DNA of 64,000 nt. It comes from Rhizobium leguminosarum bv. viciae USDA 2370 (GTDB lineage Bacteria > Pseudomonadota > Alphaproteobacteria > Rhizobiales > Rhizobiaceae). The translations under genes and the position numbers were made by a program. Shown here one piece after another: positions 9,111 through 20,418 of the stretch (positions are counted from its first letter, which is position 1; each line of letters starts with the position of its first letter). The stretch is from positions 442,567 through 506,566 of the forward strand of contig NZ_MRDL01000015.1 in NCBI RefSeq assembly GCF_002008365.1. Direction: 5' to 3'. The notes under the pieces are model-generated. The model saw only the letters and a program-made list of their open reading frames with translations. It made no database searches and had not been told where the DNA came from.

Positions 9111-11741
9111 ATGGCCACCGAACGTTATAATCCGCGCGATGCCGAGCCCCGCTGGCAGCAGAAATGGAATGAAGACAAGGTCTTCGAGACCGACAATGCC
9201 GATCCGCGCGAAAAATATTACGTCCTCGAAATGTTCCCCTATCCGTCGGGGCGCATCCATATGGGCCATGTCCGCAATTACGCCATGGGCGATGTCGTCG
9301 CCCGCTACAAGCGCGCCCGCGGCTACAACGTGCTGCATCCGATGGGCTGGGACGCCTTCGGCATGCCGGCGGAGAATGCCGCCATGGAGCGTGGTGTTCA
9401 CCCCGCCTCCTGGACCTACCAGAATATCGGCTCAATGAAGGCGCAGCTGAAGGCCATGGGGCTTTCACTGGACTGGAGCCGCGAATTCGCCACCTGCGAC
9501 GTCGAATATTACCAGCAGCAGCAGCATCTCTTCCTGGATTTCCTGGAGAAGGGGCTGGTCTATCGCAAACAGTCGAAGGTCAACTGGGATCCTGTCGATA
9601 ACACCGTGCTGGCCAACGAACAGGTGATCGATGGCCGCGGCTGGCGTTCCGGTGCGCTCGTCGAGCAGCGCGAACTGACGCAATGGTTCTTCAAGATCAC
9701 CGACTTCAGCCAGGATCTGCTGGACGCGCTGGATACGCTCGATCAGTGGCCGGAAAAAGTGCGCCTGATGCAGAAGAACTGGATCGGCCGTTCGGAAGGC
9801 CTGACGATCCGCTGGGAGATCGTGCCGGAAACGGCACCGGCCGGCGAGAGCGAAGTCACGGTCTATACCACCCGACCGGACACGCTCTTCGGCGCCTCCT
9901 TCCTGGCGATCGCCGCCGATCATCCGCTGGCAAAGGATGCCGCCGCGAAGAACCCGGCTATCGAAGCTTTCTGCGAGGAGTGCCGCCGCGCCGGCACGTC
10001 GCTCGCAGCACTCGAGACCGCCGAAAAGAAGGGCATGGATACCGGTATCCGCGTCAGGCACCCGCTCGATCCCTCCTGGGAGCTGCCGGTCTATATCGCC
10101 AATTTCGTCCTGATGGATTATGGCACGGGCGCGATCTTCGGCTGCCCCTCGGGCGACCAACGCGACCTTGATTTTGCTCGGAAATATGGCTTGCCGGTGG
10201 TGCCCGTCGTCATGCCGAGGGATGGCGATGCCGCAAACTTTTCCGTCGTCGACACCGCCTATGACGGTGATGGCGTGATGATCAACTCCCGCTTCCTCGA
10301 CGGCAAGACGACCGAGGAAGCCTTCAATATCGTCGCCGACCGGCTGTCGGCCGCTTCGCTCGGCAATGCGCCGCAGGGCGAGCGCAAGGTCAATTTCCGT
10401 CTGCGCGACTGGGGCATTTCCCGCCAGCGTTATTGGGGCTGCCCGATCCCGGTCATTCATTGCGATGATTGCGGTGTCGTGCCGGTGCCGAAGGAGGATC
10501 TGCCGGTCAAGCTGCCCGATGATGTCACCTTCGACCAGCCGGGCAATCCGCTTGACCGTCATCCGACCTGGCGCCATGTCTCCTGCCCGAACTGTGGCAA
10601 GGATGCACGCCGCGAGACGGATACGATGGACACCTTCGTCGATTCGAGTTGGTATTTCACCCGCTTCACCGCGCCCTGGGAAGAAAAGCCGACCGATCCG
10701 CAGGCGGCAAACCGCTGGCTGCCGGTCGACCAGTATATTGGCGGCATCGAGCACGCGATCCTGCACCTGCTCTACTCCCGCTTCTTCACCCGCGCCATGC
10801 GCGAGACCGGTCACGTGGCCGCTACCGAACCTTTCAAGGGTCTCTTCACCCAGGGCATGGTGGTCCACGAAACCTATAGCCGCGGCGCAGGCGCCAGCCG
10901 CGAATGGGTGGCACCCGCCGATATCCGCATCGACGAACTCGACGGCAAACGCCGGGCTTTCTTGCTGACGAACAACGAGGAAGTCGCGATCGGCTCGATC
11001 GAGAAAATGTCGAAATCGAAAAAGAACGTCGTCGATCCCGACGATATCATCGCCTCCTACGGCGCCGATACCGCTCGTTTCTTCGTTCTGTCCGACTCCC
11101 CGCCGGAGCGTGATGTCATCTGGTCCGAGGCAGGCGTCGAGGGCGCTCATCGCTTTACCCAGCGTCTGTGGCGCCTGATTTCCGAAGCCGCGGACGCGCT
11201 CTCCGCCGTCGCACCGGCGCCGGCAATCGATGGGGACGCGTTGTCAATCTCCCAGGCTGCCCACAAGACGCTGAAGGCGGTCCAGAACGACTATGACAAG
11301 CTCTGGTTCAACAAAGCCGTTGCCCGAATTTATGAACTCGTCAACGCGCTGGCCGCACCGATGACGAGGGTTGCAGCAGGCGAGGGTGATGCCACCTATC
11401 GCGCGGCCGTACGCGATGCCGCCGAGATCCTGATTCAGCTCGTCTCTCCGATGACGCCGCATCTGGCTGAGGAATGCTGGGCCGCGCTCGGCAATGCAGG
11501 ACTGCTTGCCCGGGCAAGCTGGCCGCAATACGACGAAACACTCGTCATCGAAAACGATGTCGTCCTGCCGGTACAGATCAACGGCAAGAAGCGCGCTGAA
11601 TTGACAATTTCTCGCGATGCAGATCAGAATGCCGTCACCGACGCCGTGCTGGATCTGGATGCGGTGAAGAACGCGTTGAACGGACAGCCACCGAAGAAGA
11701 TCATCGTGGTTCCCCAAAGGATTGTAAACATTGTCGTCTGA
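9111..11741 (+). CDS. leuS: Leucyl-tRNA synthetase
   Basis: Class I aminoacyl-tRNA synthetase that charges tRNA-Leu and edits mischarged products. The 876-aa protein is full length: HIGH-type motif in [15 protein letters not shown] near residue 46, a CP1 editing domain ([16 protein letters not shown] and the [34 protein letters not shown] segment), the KMSKS motif in [16 protein letters not shown], and the anticodon-binding and C-terminal domains. It heads a three-gene run with lptE and holA; lptE begins inside its last codons. Confidence 0.97.
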   Translation: MATERYNPRDAEPRWQQKWNEDKVFETDNADPREKYYVLEMFPYPSGRIHMGHVRNYAMGDVVARYKRARGYNVLHPMGWDAFGMPAENAAMERGVHPASWTYQNIGSMKAQLKAMGLSLDWSREFATCDVEYYQQQQHLFLDFLEKGLVYRKQSKVNWDPVDNTVLANEQVIDGRGWRSGALVEQRELTQWFFKITDFSQDLLDALDTLDQWPEKVRLMQKNWIGRSEGLTIRWEIVPETAPAGESEVTVYTTRPDTLFGASFLAIAADHPLAKDAAAKNPAIEAFCEECRRAGTSLAALETAEKKGMDTGIRVRHPLDPSWELPVYIANFVLMDYGTGAIFGCPSGDQRDLDFARKYGLPVVPVVMPRDGDAANFSVVDTAYDGDGVMINSRFLDGKTTEEAFNIVADRLSAASLGNAPQGERKVNFRLRDWGISRQRYWGCPIPVIHCDDCGVVPVPKEDLPVKLPDDVTFDQPGNPLDRHPTWRHVSCPNCGKDARRETDTMDTFVDSSWYFTRFTAPWEEKPTDPQAANRWLPVDQYIGGIEHAILHLLYSRFFTRAMRETGHVAATEPFKGLFTQGMVVHETYSRGAGASREWVAPADIRIDELDGKRRAFLLTNNEEVAIGSIEKMSKSKKNVVDPDDIIASYGADTARFFVLSDSPPERDVIWSEAGVEGAHRFTQRLWRLISEAADALSAVAPAPAIDGDALSISQAAHKTLKAVQNDYDKLWFNKAVARIYELVNALAAPMTRVAAGEGDATYRAAVRDAAEILIQLVSPMTPHLAEECWAALGNAGLLARASWPQYDETLVIENDVVLPVQINGKKRAELTISRDADQNAVTDAVLDLDAVKNALNGQPPKKIIVVPQRIVNIVV

Positions 11742-12252
11742 TATCGCTTGCAAGCTGGCTCGCAATGCCGGCATCGCCATGATCCTTGCCTCCGCGGCTT
11801 TTCTCTCCGCCTGCCAGGTTCGCCCGCTCTACTCCGAGAATTCCGGTGTCACTGAAAAGCTTTCCTCGGTCGGCTTTTCCCCGGCAGGCAGCCGCATCGA
11901 GCAGCAGGTTCGTAACCACTTGATCTTCCTTGCGTCGCGTGGGGCCGGCGAGCCTGAAAAACCGGAATATCAGGTCGAAATGCACGCCTCATCCACCGTT
12001 GCCGATACGCTGCTTACGGAATCCGCCGATACTTCGCGAGCCGGTCGTGTGACCGTCAGCGTCACCTACACGCTGCGCGCGGCGACCGACAATCACGTCA
12101 TCAAGGCCGGCAGCCGGGCGACCACGGCGCTGGTTGATTTCCCTGACCAGGAATTTGCCAAGCAGCGGGCAATCCGCGATGCCGAAAACCGAGCGGCGGA
12201 TCAGGTGGCGGAATTCGTAGGAGCCGATATCGCCGCTGCTCTCAGCCGCTGA
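11731..12252 (+). CDS. lptE: LPS-assembly lipoprotein LptE
   Basis: A 173-aa outer-membrane lipoprotein that plugs and supports LptD during lipopolysaccharide insertion. The N-terminus is basic then hydrophobic ([21 protein letters not shown]), a lipoprotein signal with the lipobox Cys following LSA. The rest fits the LptE/RlpB fold ([15 protein letters not shown] and [16 protein letters not shown] tail), though the family is divergent. The start is TTG at 11731, overlapping the leuS end by 11 bases, with AAAGG upstream; no ATG lies near. Position between leuS and holA is the conserved proteobacterial order, which supports the call. Confidence 0.85.
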   Translation: MSSDIACKLARNAGIAMILASAAFLSACQVRPLYSENSGVTEKLSSVGFSPAGSRIEQQVRNHLIFLASRGAGEPEKPEYQVEMHASSTVADTLLTESADTSRAGRVTVSVTYTLRAATDNHVIKAGSRATTALVDFPDQEFAKQRAIRDAENRAADQVAEFVGADIAAALSR

Positions 12253-12262
12253 GGGCGGAGAT

Positions 12263-13303
12263 GTGGCAGAGATAAAATCCCACGAATTCGAGACTTTCCT
12301 GCAGAAATCGGTGCGGAACTATCGGATTTTCGTCATCTACGGGCCGGATCGCGGCCTCGTTTCCGAACGAGCAGGCTTGCTCGCCGGTAAGACTGGTGTC
12401 GCGCTCAATGATCCTTTCTCGCTGACGAAACTCGATATCGGCGACCTGCAGAAGGATCCCGGGCGGTTGGTCGACGAGGTCCAGTCGATCGGGCTGTTCG
12501 GCGGTGAGAAATTGATCTGGATCCGCGGCGCCGCCAACGAGAAATACCTCGTCGATTCCCTGGCGCTGCTGGCCGAAAAACCACTCGAAGCCGCCTATCT
12601 GATCATCGAGGCCGGCGACCTGAAGAAGGGCTCGTTGCTCCGCAAGACCGCCGAAGCCGCACGATCTGTCATGACGATCCCGTCCTACGCCGATGACAGC
12701 CGCGCTCTCAATGCCTTGATCGATACTGAGCTCGGGGCAGAGAAGCTCGGCATTACGCCGGCCGCGCGCCAGGCGCTCATAGCCTTGATCGGCGGTGACA
12801 GGATCGCTTCCCGAAACGAGGTTCGCAAGCTTGCTCTATACTGCCGCGGCTTCGATACAGTCGAAGAACATCACGTTACCGAAATAATCGGCGACGCCAG
12901 CGCCATCTCGGTTGACGACGCCGTCGATGCCATTCTCGGCGGCGATCTCAACGCCTTTTTGCACGCCATGCAAAAAATCAGCAGCTCGAAAACCGCGATC
13001 TTTCTCGTTCTGCAGGCATGCCTGAAGCAATTCCAGCTTCTGGATTCGATGCGCGCCGAGATGGATGAAAAACGGCTGCAGCCGCCCCAGATCATGCAGA
13101 CGATGGGGCGGCATCTGCATTTTCGCCGCAGACCGATCATCGAACAGGCATTACGCCAATGGACCGCGGAAAGCATCGCGCGGGAATCCAATCGGCTGCA
13201 GGCCGCTATTCTGCAAAGCCGACGGAGACAGGTGCTAGAGGACAGCGTCGCAATGCAAACGCTTCTGTCCACCACCCTTCAATCCGGCCGGAAATCCGCC
13301 TGA
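12263..13303 (+). CDS. holA: DNA polymerase III subunit delta
   Basis: The delta subunit opens the beta sliding clamp in the clamp-loader complex. The 346-aa length and order fit HolA: MAEIKSHEFETFLQK, IFVIYGPDRGLVSERA near residue 25, the LIWIRGAANEK segment, a central AAA+ lid region, and a C-terminal collar with ALRQWTAESIARESNRLQAAILQSRRR. The start is GTG at 12263 with GAGGGCGGAG just upstream, ten bases after the lptE stop, so translation is probably linked. It is the last gene of the leuS-lptE-holA run and faces parB. Confidence 0.93.
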   Translation: MAEIKSHEFETFLQKSVRNYRIFVIYGPDRGLVSERAGLLAGKTGVALNDPFSLTKLDIGDLQKDPGRLVDEVQSIGLFGGEKLIWIRGAANEKYLVDSLALLAEKPLEAAYLIIEAGDLKKGSLLRKTAEAARSVMTIPSYADDSRALNALIDTELGAEKLGITPAARQALIALIGGDRIASRNEVRKLALYCRGFDTVEEHHVTEIIGDASAISVDDAVDAILGGDLNAFLHAMQKISSSKTAIFLVLQACLKQFQLLDSMRAEMDEKRLQPPQIMQTMGRHLHFRRRPIIEQALRQWTAESIARESNRLQAAILQSRRRQVLEDSVAMQTLLSTTLQSGRKSA

Positions 13304-13306
13304 GTA

Positions 13307-13411
13307 GCATCAGGCCGAGAGTCGGAACCGATTTTCGGCCTGCACGATGCGAGGATTGAAAGAGTGGTGAGTGCGTCCTTTGCGCGTCCAAAAGGACGCA
13401 CAGCGTTTTAG
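13307..13411. repeat. RIME2-like intergenic mosaic repeat between holA and parB
   Basis: Two palindromic modules lie side by side: 13307-13350 (GCATC...GATGC around a TCGGAACCGATTTTCGG core) and 13361-13411 with an 11-bp hairpin (13371-13381 pairing with 13391-13401). The same pair occurs at 38986-39088, and the second module also at 61275-61314. The right end contains the parB stop codon. It also fills the role of a terminator between convergent genes. Confidence 0.75.
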
Positions 13412-14289
13412 CGCCTCTCGAGCAAACGGCAGATTTCCTCCAGCTGCTCCAGTGACTTATAGGAAATTTTGATCTGGCCACCGCCCGCCTTGTGATTGAT
13501 CGCAACCTCAAGACCGAGTGCATCGGAAAGTGTCCGCTCCAGCGCCAGTGTGTCGGAATCCTTCTGATCCCGTCGTAAGGCCGCCTGCTGTGGTTCCGAC
13601 TGAGCCTTTATATTGTTCTGTGCCAGCTTTTCCGCGTCACGCACCGACATGCCCTTGGCAACGATCGTACGCGCAAGACTTGCCGGGTCAGATGTCGAAA
13701 CCAGCGCACGCGCGTGCCCAGCCGATAGGCTGCCAGCGGCCAGCAGATCGCGAACCGGATCCGGCAGCTTCAACAAGCGCAAAGAGTTGGCAACGTGGCT
13801 GCGGCTTTTGCCAATGATTTCCCCAAGGTCGTTCTGGGTGTAACCATATTCAGCAATAAGCTGCTCATAGCCCAATGCCTCTTCGAGGGCATTGAGATCC
13901 GCGCGCTGCACGTTTTCGACAATAGCGATTTCGAGCGCCGTCTTATCATCCACGTCACGGACGATGACAGGAATCTCGATCAGCCCGGCAAGCTGAGCTG
14001 CGCGCCAACGTCGCTCGCCGGCGATGATTTCATATCGATCCCGCGACATAGTCCGCACAACAATTGGCTGAACGATACCGTGTTGGCGAATGGAACTTGC
14101 GAGATCATGCAGCTCAGCATCATCGAAGAAACGACGAGGATTGCGGGGATTACGGCTAACGAACTCGATCGGGATCATCCTGTCGGCACTGATAATCCGC
14201 TCGGCTTCCACCGGGACAGGCTGATCCATTTCACCAATCAGCGCCGCAAGGCCACGGCCCAATCGCCTCTTCGATACATCGTCATTCAT
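13408..14289 (-). CDS. parB: Chromosome-partitioning protein ParB
   Basis: ParB is a CTP-dependent clamp that loads at parS sites and spreads to form the partition complex. The 293-aa protein has the N-terminal ParA-contact motif RLGRGLAALIGE, the CTP-binding ParB box with GERRWRAAQLAG, a helix-turn-helix (DLGEIIGKSRSHVANSLRLLKLP) and a C-terminal dimerisation domain ending EEICRLLERR. It follows parA by 32 bases in the conserved gid-par order. Four parS-like sites lie 1.4-10 kb away. Its TAA stop falls within a mosaic repeat. Confidence 0.97.
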   Translation of the reverse strand: MNDDVSKRRLGRGLAALIGEMDQPVPVEAERIISADRMIPIEFVSRNPRNPRRFFDDAELHDLASSIRQHGIVQPIVVRTMSRDRYEIIAGERRWRAAQLAGLIEIPVIVRDVDDKTALEIAIVENVQRADLNALEEALGYEQLIAEYGYTQNDLGEIIGKSRSHVANSLRLLKLPDPVRDLLAAGSLSAGHARALVSTSDPASLARTIVAKGMSVRDAEKLAQNNIKAQSEPQQAALRRDQKDSDTLALERTLSDALGLEVAINHKAGGGQIKISYKSLEQLEEICRLLERR

Positions 14290-14321
14290 GATCTACACTC
14301 ACCTACACCCCGAAAATGATA

Positions 14322-15116
14322 TTACGCGGCCAGCCTTTGGCGCTCTCGCTGGATGACCTCGGAGGCCAGCTGCAGATAGGCCTGACTGCCCGCGCACTTC
14401 AAGTCATAGAGAATAGCCGGCTTGCCGTAGGACGGAGCTTCAGAAACCCGGACATTGCGCGGAATTAACGTGTGGTAAACCTTGTCGCCGAGATGCGTGC
14501 GCACGTCATTGACAACCTGCTGTGCCAGATTGTTGCGCGCATCGAACATCGTCAGGACGATCCCCTGAATATCCAGACGCGGGTTAACCGTCCGCCGAAC
14601 CTGGCTGACGGTCTCAAGCAACTGACTCAACCCCTCCAGCGCAAAGAATTCACATTGCAGCGGAACCAAGACCGAATGAGCTGCTGCCATGGCATTCATT
14701 GTCAGCAGATTGAACGACGGCGGGCAGTCCAGAAGAATATAAGAAAACGCCATGGCTTCGGGCGAAGACAACGCTTTCCGCAGTTTGAAGACCCGATCGC
14801 TTTGCTGCGAGATCTCCATCTCGATGCCGAGCAGGTCCATCGTCGACGGGACGATAAAGAGATTGGGAACCGCTGTCTCGAGAGTTACGTCGGGGATCCC
14901 ACGATCACCAACCATCAGATCATAGGAGGAAAGCTTGCGATCACGACGATCGATACCGAGGCCGGTGCTGGCATTGCCCTGCGGATCGAGATCAACGATC
15001 AACACACGCTCACCAATAGCCGCGAGCGCCGTTGCCAGATTGATTGCTGTGGTCGTTTTACCAACGCCACCCTTCTGATTTGCGATGGTGATAATCCGAT
15101 GTCGTTCGCCAGCCAT
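14322..15116 (-). CDS. parA: Chromosome-partitioning ATPase ParA
   Basis: ParA is the Walker-type ATPase that moves ParB-parS complexes. The 264-aa protein has the deviant Walker A KGGVGKTTTAINLA near residue 15, Walker A' LIVDLDPQGNAS, and Walker B YILLDCPPS. It has no N-terminal DNA-binding extension, which fits a chromosomal (Soj-type) ParA rather than a plasmid RepA-type one. It lies between rsmG (stop at 15136) and parB. Confidence 0.97.
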   Translation of the reverse strand: MAGERHRIITIANQKGGVGKTTTAINLATALAAIGERVLIVDLDPQGNASTGLGIDRRDRKLSSYDLMVGDRGIPDVTLETAVPNLFIVPSTMDLLGIEMEISQQSDRVFKLRKALSSPEAMAFSYILLDCPPSFNLLTMNAMAAAHSVLVPLQCEFFALEGLSQLLETVSQVRRTVNPRLDIQGIVLTMFDARNNLAQQVVNDVRTHLGDKVYHTLIPRNVRVSEAPSYGKPAILYDLKCAGSQAYLQLASEVIQRERQRLAA

Positions 15117-15135
15117 TGCCGCAATATCCCATCTG

Positions 15136-15753
15136 TTAAACCAAGCGCCGGAGATTTGATACTTCCAAGATAACGGATTCCTGCTCGACGGCGCTCTTAT
15201 GTTCTAACAGATCGAATTCCCACCGACCACGGGCTTTGTCGATTTCCCTCAGGTAATCCCGGCCTTTGTGAAAAAAGCCACGACAATTTTCCTTGCCAAG
15301 CATCCAGGGGGCTGAATAGCCGAGGAGCCCGTCAAGATCGGCAAGGGCGCGCGCTGAAATCGCATCACCTTCGCCAATCTCCGGATAGGCATCTTCGATT
15401 CGAAGGATATGCACGCTGCCGCGCGCATTGGTCTCCCGCAACGCTGTCCGCAGAAACGCCGCCTTTTTATGGTTGCTTTCGACCAGATGTACCCATCCGT
15501 CCTGCAATTCGGCCAGAAAAATCGCCGTAATGACGCCGGGAAAGCCACCGCCACTTCCGAGGTCGACCCAGCTTATCGGTTGCGGATGAATCTGAAAAAC
15601 CTGGCTGCTATCAGCGATGTGCCGGTCCCATAAGTCTTCAAGGGTCGACGGCGCCACCAGATTAATAGCTTTCGCCCACTTCTGAAACAGCGCAGCGAAG
15701 TGTCGAAGCCGTTCCTGTGTTTCACGTGAAACACGCAAGCCGTTTAATTCCAT
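15136..15753 (-). CDS. rsmG: 16S rRNA (guanine-527-N7)-methyltransferase RsmG
   Basis: Methylates G527 of 16S rRNA. The 205-aa protein has the SAM-binding motif [14 protein letters not shown], then [12 protein letters not shown] and [15 protein letters not shown] as in GidB/RsmG. It sits 25 bases downstream of mnmG and 19 bases upstream of parA, the classic gid-par cluster. A perfect parS site (15718-15733) lies inside its first codons, encoding CVSRET-type residues, so the partition signal is carried in coding sequence. Confidence 0.96.
   Translation of the reverse strand: MELNGLRVSRETQERLRHFAALFQKWAKAINLVAPSTLEDLWDRHIADSSQVFQIHPQPISWVDLGSGGGFPGVITAIFLAELQDGWVHLVESNHKKAAFLRTALRETNARGSVHILRIEDAYPEIGEGDAISARALADLDGLLGYSAPWMLGKENCRGFFHKGRDYLREIDKARGRWEFDLLEHKSAVEQESVILEVSNLRRLV
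15718..15733. promoter_or_regulatory. parS site 1 (perfect 16-mer, inside rsmG)
   Basis: TGTTTCACGTGAAACA matches the ParB-binding consensus at all 16 positions. It is within 1.5 kb of parB and about 6.7 kb from the proposed origin. Confidence 0.95.
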
Positions 15754-15778
15754 TCTGAAAGACTCTCAAATCTTGTAA

Positions 15779-17656
15779 TCAGGCCCGATGACGCTCAGGC
15801 GAGGGGAGGCGACGCAAGTGCACAAGCAGCAATGCGATTGCCGCGGGCGTCATTCCTTCAACGATTGCAGCCTGGGCAATATTGAAAGGGCGAGCAGCAT
15901 TGAGCTTTGCCTTAAGCTCGTTGGAGAGTCCGGAAAGTGCGTCATAATTGAAAGTAAGTGGTATCTGTCGGTCTTCGTCGCGCTGCTGATCAGCAATCGC
16001 CGTCGCTTGCCGATCCAGATAAACCGAATAGCGCGCCTCGATTTCCAACGCTTCCGCAACTTTCGGCCTCATCGCGCCGAGCGTCTCTGGCCAGACATGC
16101 CGGAGCGCGGAAAAATCGTAATTTGGATAAGATAGCAAATCATAGGCGGTTCGGCGCTGCCCATCCAGATTGATATTTAGGCCGGCGCGTCGCGCCTCAT
16201 TCGGTGTAATCGTCAGCGACTGCAACAGCGCCCGACCACTTTCAATTTCTGACTGATAGGATGTGAATCGCTGCGCCCGCTCGCCACTTACACATCCAAG
16301 CCGCATGGCCAGGGGCGTTAAACGCATATCGGCATTGTCAGCGCGCAAAGTCAGTCGATACTCTGCACGCGATGTAAACATACGATACGGCTCCGTAACG
16401 CCGCGTGACGTGAGATCGTCAATCATGACGCCGATGTAGGAGCTTGTCCGACTAAAATGAAACGGATCCGAATCATTACTTCGCAAAGCAGCATTCAACC
16501 CGGCTGCGAGCCCCTGAGCGGCTGCCTCTTCATATCCGGTGGTGCCATTGATCTGCCCCGCGAGAAACAGGCCTCTCAGCCGTTTGACCTCCAACGATGG
16601 CGTCAACTCTCTCGGATCGACATGATCATATTCGATCGCATAGCCCGGTTGCAGTATTCTTGCCACTTCCAGACCCGGGATCGTTTTAATGAATTCGGCC
16701 TGTACTTCCGCCGGCAAGGAGGTGGAAATCCCGTTGGGATAAACTGTGTCATCGTCCAGCCCCTCGGGCTCGAGAAAGACCTGATGTCCATCCCGCTCTC
16801 CAAATTTCACCAGCTTGTCTTCGATAGACGGGCAATAACGGGGCCCGACGCCTTCGATCTGCCCAGAATACATTGCCGAGCGCATAATATTGTCGACGAT
16901 GATGCGATGGGTCGCTTCGGTCGTTCTGGTGACGCCGCATTCGATCTGCGGGGTGGTAATCGCATCGGTCATGAAGGAGAAAGGAACAAGCTCCTCGTCA
17001 GCCCCTTGTCGACCGACGGATTGCCAGTCGATCGTCTTTCCATCCAACCGCGCTGGTGTTCCGGTCTTCAGACGTCCCAACTGCAATCCCAAGCGGCCGA
17101 GGGTAGCAGACAAGCCGATCGACGGTGGCTCACCGACACGCCCGGCCGGTGTCTTTTCCGAACCGATATGAATAAGGCCGCGCAGAAAGGTACCAGTGGT
17201 CAAAACCACCGCCGGCGCTTTCAAGATCCGACCATCCTTCATGATCACGCCAGCGACGCGACCATCGACAACTTCTAGATCAAACGCATCGCCTTCGATG
17301 ATATCCAGGCCAGGCGTCGCTTCGATCGCCGCCAGCATTGCCAAGCGATAAAGCTTTCGATCGGCCTGGGTCCGCGGTCCTCGGACAGCGGCGCCTTTCT
17401 TCTTGTTCAGCATCCTGAACTGAATGCCCGCGGCATCGGCGACGCGTCCCATCAGACCGTCCATCGCGTCGATTTCCCGAACCAGATGGCCCTTGCCAAG
17501 CCCGCCGATCGCCGGATTACACGACATGACGCCGATCGTGTCTCGTCTATGCGTAATCAGGCCGGTTTTCGCCCCGAGGCGCGCAGCTGCGCTGGCAGCC
17601 TCCGAGCCCGCATGGCCGCCACCTATCACAATCACATCGAAGGCATTATCCGTCAT
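15779..17656 (-). CDS. mnmG: tRNA uridine-5-carboxymethylaminomethyl modification protein MnmG (GidA)
   Basis: FAD-dependent partner of MnmE that modifies the wobble uridine of certain tRNAs. The 625-aa protein starts with the FAD dinucleotide motif [22 protein letters not shown], has the [24 protein letters not shown] motif, [16 protein letters not shown], and the C-terminal GidA-associated helical domain. Length is as expected. It is separated from mnmE by a 70-base gap that carries one parS-like site, with a second at the mnmE 3' end. Confidence 0.97.
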   Translation of the reverse strand: MTDNAFDVIVIGGGHAGSEAASAAARLGAKTGLITHRRDTIGVMSCNPAIGGLGKGHLVREIDAMDGLMGRVADAAGIQFRMLNKKKGAAVRGPRTQADRKLYRLAMLAAIEATPGLDIIEGDAFDLEVVDGRVAGVIMKDGRILKAPAVVLTTGTFLRGLIHIGSEKTPAGRVGEPPSIGLSATLGRLGLQLGRLKTGTPARLDGKTIDWQSVGRQGADEELVPFSFMTDAITTPQIECGVTRTTEATHRIIVDNIMRSAMYSGQIEGVGPRYCPSIEDKLVKFGERDGHQVFLEPEGLDDDTVYPNGISTSLPAEVQAEFIKTIPGLEVARILQPGYAIEYDHVDPRELTPSLEVKRLRGLFLAGQINGTTGYEEAAAQGLAAGLNAALRSNDSDPFHFSRTSSYIGVMIDDLTSRGVTEPYRMFTSRAEYRLTLRADNADMRLTPLAMRLGCVSGERAQRFTSYQSEIESGRALLQSLTITPNEARRAGLNINLDGQRRTAYDLLSYPNYDFSALRHVWPETLGAMRPKVAEALEIEARYSVYLDRQATAIADQQRDEDRQIPLTFNYDALSGLSNELKAKLNAARPFNIAQAAIVEGMTPAAIALLLVHLRRLPSPERHRA

Positions 17657-17679
17657 TCAAGACTCCACATCCGGCGGAC

Positions 17680-17695
17680 GTTTCACGTGAAACCA
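17680..17695. promoter_or_regulatory. parS-like site 2 (mnmG-mnmE gap)
   Basis: CGTTTCACGTGAAACC matches the parS consensus at 14 of 16 positions; both mismatches are at the outermost bases and leave the palindrome intact. Confidence 0.85.
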
Positions 17696-17713
17696 GGGCA
17701 AGCTGACGCCCAG

Positions 17714-17729
17714 GGTTTCACGTGAATCA
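17714..17729. promoter_or_regulatory. parS-like site 3 (mnmE 3' end)
   Basis: GGTTTCACGTGAATCA keeps the central TTTCACGTGAA core and matches 14 of 16 positions. It is 34 bases from site 2, centre to centre, and overlaps the mnmE stop. Confidence 0.7.
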
Positions 17730-19046
17730 TTTGCCGATACAAAACTCCGAGAAGATCACCCCGAGCAGATGTTCGACATCCACTCTTCCGGTAATTCTGC
17801 CCAAATACTCTGCGGCAATTCGCAGCTGCTCGGTCCGCAGTTCGAGATTCACATCTGTTTGCGATAACGCCGCCTCGAGCGCTGCTAAACATTTCGTTAG
17901 CGAATCTTTATGCCGCTGCCGGCTGGGAATCGCCATGGACAGACCGGCGAAACGTTTCTCGACGATATTGCCGATCAACCGTCGTAGTTCCGGCAAACCG
18001 ACACCCGTCGCCGTCGAAATCTCCAGATCATACCGATCCGAGGCGATGTCGATGAGATCCCTCTTTGTCCCGACAGTAACATGTGGAGAGGTCTGATCCA
18101 AGTCATCGGGTATCAGAGGATTCGCCATGTCAACCAGCAGCAGAACAAGATCGGCATCGCGAAGCGCAATACGCGCCCGCCGCACGCCCTCCATTTCGAC
18201 ACGGTCATCCGCCTGCCGAAGTCCCGCAGTGTCATAAAGCTTAATCAGATAGCCATCAATATCGAGATCAACCTGCAGGACGTCGCGGGTGGTTCCGGCA
18301 ATCTCCGTCACAATTGCGACGTCACGACGCGCCAAGGCGTTCAACAGACTTGATTTCCCGGCGTTCGGAGCCCCGGCGATGACCACCTTGAAGCCATCCC
18401 TGATAATTTCGCCGGCCGAAGCTGCGGCCAGGTGATGCTGGATATCGTTGCGCAGCTTCTCCATATCGGCCCAGACCATATCCGATACTGACCCCGGAAC
18501 GTCATCCTCGTCGGGGAAATCAAGTTCGGCCTCGATCAACGCTCGGGCGCGTGTTAATCGTTCCGCCCACGAATCGTAAATTGTGGAAAGCCCGCCTGCG
18601 CTATGTTCGACCGCAAGGCGTCGCTGCATTTCAGTCTCGGCGCCGATGAGATCGGCCAGCCCCTCCACCTCGACGAGATCAAGTTTGCCGTTCTCAAAAG
18701 CCCGGCGGGAGAACTCACCTTCGACCGCCATCCGAACACCTGGAATTTCGCCAAGCGCGTGAAACAGCGCCGCCAACACGGCTTTGCTGCCATGGATCTG
18801 CAGCTCGGCAACATCCTCACCGGTAAACGAATGAGGGGCAGGAAAAAACAGCACCAGGCCGCTATCGATCGGCTGATTGTTACGAGTCCGAATCGTTCGG
18901 TGAGATACGTGCCGGGCAGCCGGAACTGATCCGACGAGCCTCGCCAAAATATCTCTGGTCAGGGGACCGCTGATACGAATGACTGACACGCCCGAAGGTG
19001 GAGCACCGCTCGAAAGCGCATATATGGTATCATTCAACATGGCCAT
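17727..19046 (-). CDS. mnmE: tRNA modification GTPase MnmE (TrmE)
   Basis: Potassium-activated GTPase that works with MnmG. The 439-aa protein has the N-terminal tetrahydrofolate-binding domain ([23 protein letters not shown]), the G1 loop [18 protein letters not shown], the DTAGLR switch, and the obligatory C-terminal CIGK with the catalytic cysteine. An in-frame ATG two codons downstream of the chosen start is equally possible. It lies upstream of mnmG and downstream of rho's terminator. Confidence 0.97.
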   Translation of the reverse strand: MAMLNDTIYALSSGAPPSGVSVIRISGPLTRDILARLVGSVPAARHVSHRTIRTRNNQPIDSGLVLFFPAPHSFTGEDVAELQIHGSKAVLAALFHALGEIPGVRMAVEGEFSRRAFENGKLDLVEVEGLADLIGAETEMQRRLAVEHSAGGLSTIYDSWAERLTRARALIEAELDFPDEDDVPGSVSDMVWADMEKLRNDIQHHLAAASAGEIIRDGFKVVIAGAPNAGKSSLLNALARRDVAIVTEIAGTTRDVLQVDLDIDGYLIKLYDTAGLRQADDRVEMEGVRRARIALRDADLVLLLVDMANPLIPDDLDQTSPHVTVGTKRDLIDIASDRYDLEISTATGVGLPELRRLIGNIVEKRFAGLSMAIPSRQRHKDSLTKCLAALEAALSQTDVNLELRTEQLRIAAEYLGRITGRVDVEHLLGVIFSEFCIGK

Positions 19047-19094
19047 ATCGCCTGGTCCGTCGGTTGGAATCGAACGTGATTCCTCTCAAATAGA

Positions 19095-19127
19095 AAAGCT
19101 GGCGACATCATGACGATGCCCCCAGCT
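19095..19127 (-). terminator. Probable terminator downstream of rho
   Basis: On the minus strand a hairpin (AGCTGG with CCAGCT as outer arms, GATG/CATC inside) is followed by TTTTC, 26 bases after the rho stop. The stem has mismatches. Confidence 0.5.
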
Positions 19128-19152
19128 CTTATAGAATGAATCCGACTAAGGA

Positions 19153-20418
19153 TTACGTATTCATCGAATCGAAGAAGTCGGAATTGTTCTTCGTCTGCTT
19201 CAGCTTGTCGATAAGGAATTCGATCGCATCGGTCGTGCCCATTGGAGCAAGGATGCGGCGGAGCACAAAGATCTTCTGCAGATCCTGGCGTGGAACGAGA
19301 AGATCTTCCTTGCGCGTGCCGGACTTCAGAATGTCCATAGCCGGGAAGATGCGCTTATCGGCGACCTTGCGATCGAGGACGATTTCCGAGTTGCCCGTGC
19401 CCTTGAATTCTTCGAAGATCACTTCGTCCATGCGGCTACCAGTATCGATCAGCGCGGTCGCGATGATCGTCAAAGAGCCGCCTTCTTCGATATTACGCGC
19501 CGCGCCGAAGAAACGCTTCGGCCGCTGCAGAGCGTTGGCGTCCACACCGCCGGTCAGGACCTTGCCTGACGAGGGAACGACGGTGTTATAGGCACGGCCC
19601 AGGCGCGTGATCGAATCGAGCAGGATGACAACGTCACGTCCGTGTTCGACAAGACGCTTGGCTTTCTCGATGACCATCTCGGCCACCTGCACGTGACGCA
19701 CGGCCGGTTCGTCGAAGGTCGAGGAGATAACCTCGCCGCGAACCGAACGCTGCATATCGGTCACTTCTTCGGGGCGTTCATCGATCAGCAGGACGATGAG
19801 ATAGCACTCCGGATGGTTGGCGGTGATCGAATGCGCGATGTTCTGCAGCAACACGGTTTTACCGGTACGCGGCGGCGCGACGATCAATCCACGCTGGCCC
19901 TTGCCGAGCGGCGCCACCAGGTCGATCACGCGCGGCGACAGATCCTTGGTGGTGGGAATATCAAGTTCCATCTTGAAGCGCTCGTTCGGATAGAGCGGCG
20001 TCAGATTGTCGAAGTGAACCTTGTGACGGATCTTTTCCGGATCGTCGAAATTGATGGTGTTGACCTTGAGCAGCGCAAAATAGCGCTCGCCTTCCTTCGG
20101 CCCACGGATCGGGCCCTCGACCGTATCGCCGGTTTTCAGCGAAAAACGCCGGATCTGCGATGGAGAGATGTAAATATCGTCCGGGCCCGGCAGGTAGTTC
20201 GCATTGGCCGAACGCAGGAAGCCGAAACCGTCCTGCAGCACTTCGACGACGCCTTCACCGATGATTTCGACATCCTGGCTGGCAAGCATCTTGAGGATCG
20301 CAAACATCAGCTCCTGCTTGCGCATCGTGCTTGCATTCTCGACCTCGAGCGATTCGGCAAATGCCAGCAGATCCGTCGGGGATTTACTCTTAAGTTCCTG
20401 AAGCTTCATTTCAGCCAT
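19153..20418 (-). CDS. rho: Transcription termination factor Rho
   Basis: Hexameric RNA-dependent ATPase helicase that terminates transcription. The 421-aa protein has the N-terminal Rho domain ([37 protein letters not shown]), the RNA-binding cold-shock-like domain ([37 protein letters not shown]), Walker [12 protein letters not shown], Walker [18 protein letters not shown], and no insertion. It is preceded by a 198-base untranslated gap and is probably monocistronic. Confidence 0.98.
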   Translation of the reverse strand: MAEMKLQELKSKSPTDLLAFAESLEVENASTMRKQELMFAILKMLASQDVEIIGEGVVEVLQDGFGFLRSANANYLPGPDDIYISPSQIRRFSLKTGDTVEGPIRGPKEGERYFALLKVNTINFDDPEKIRHKVHFDNLTPLYPNERFKMELDIPTTKDLSPRVIDLVAPLGKGQRGLIVAPPRTGKTVLLQNIAHSITANHPECYLIVLLIDERPEEVTDMQRSVRGEVISSTFDEPAVRHVQVAEMVIEKAKRLVEHGRDVVILLDSITRLGRAYNTVVPSSGKVLTGGVDANALQRPKRFFGAARNIEEGGSLTIIATALIDTGSRMDEVIFEEFKGTGNSEIVLDRKVADKRIFPAMDILKSGTRKEDLLVPRQDLQKIFVLRRILAPMGTTDAIEFLIDKLKQTKNNSDFFDSMNT

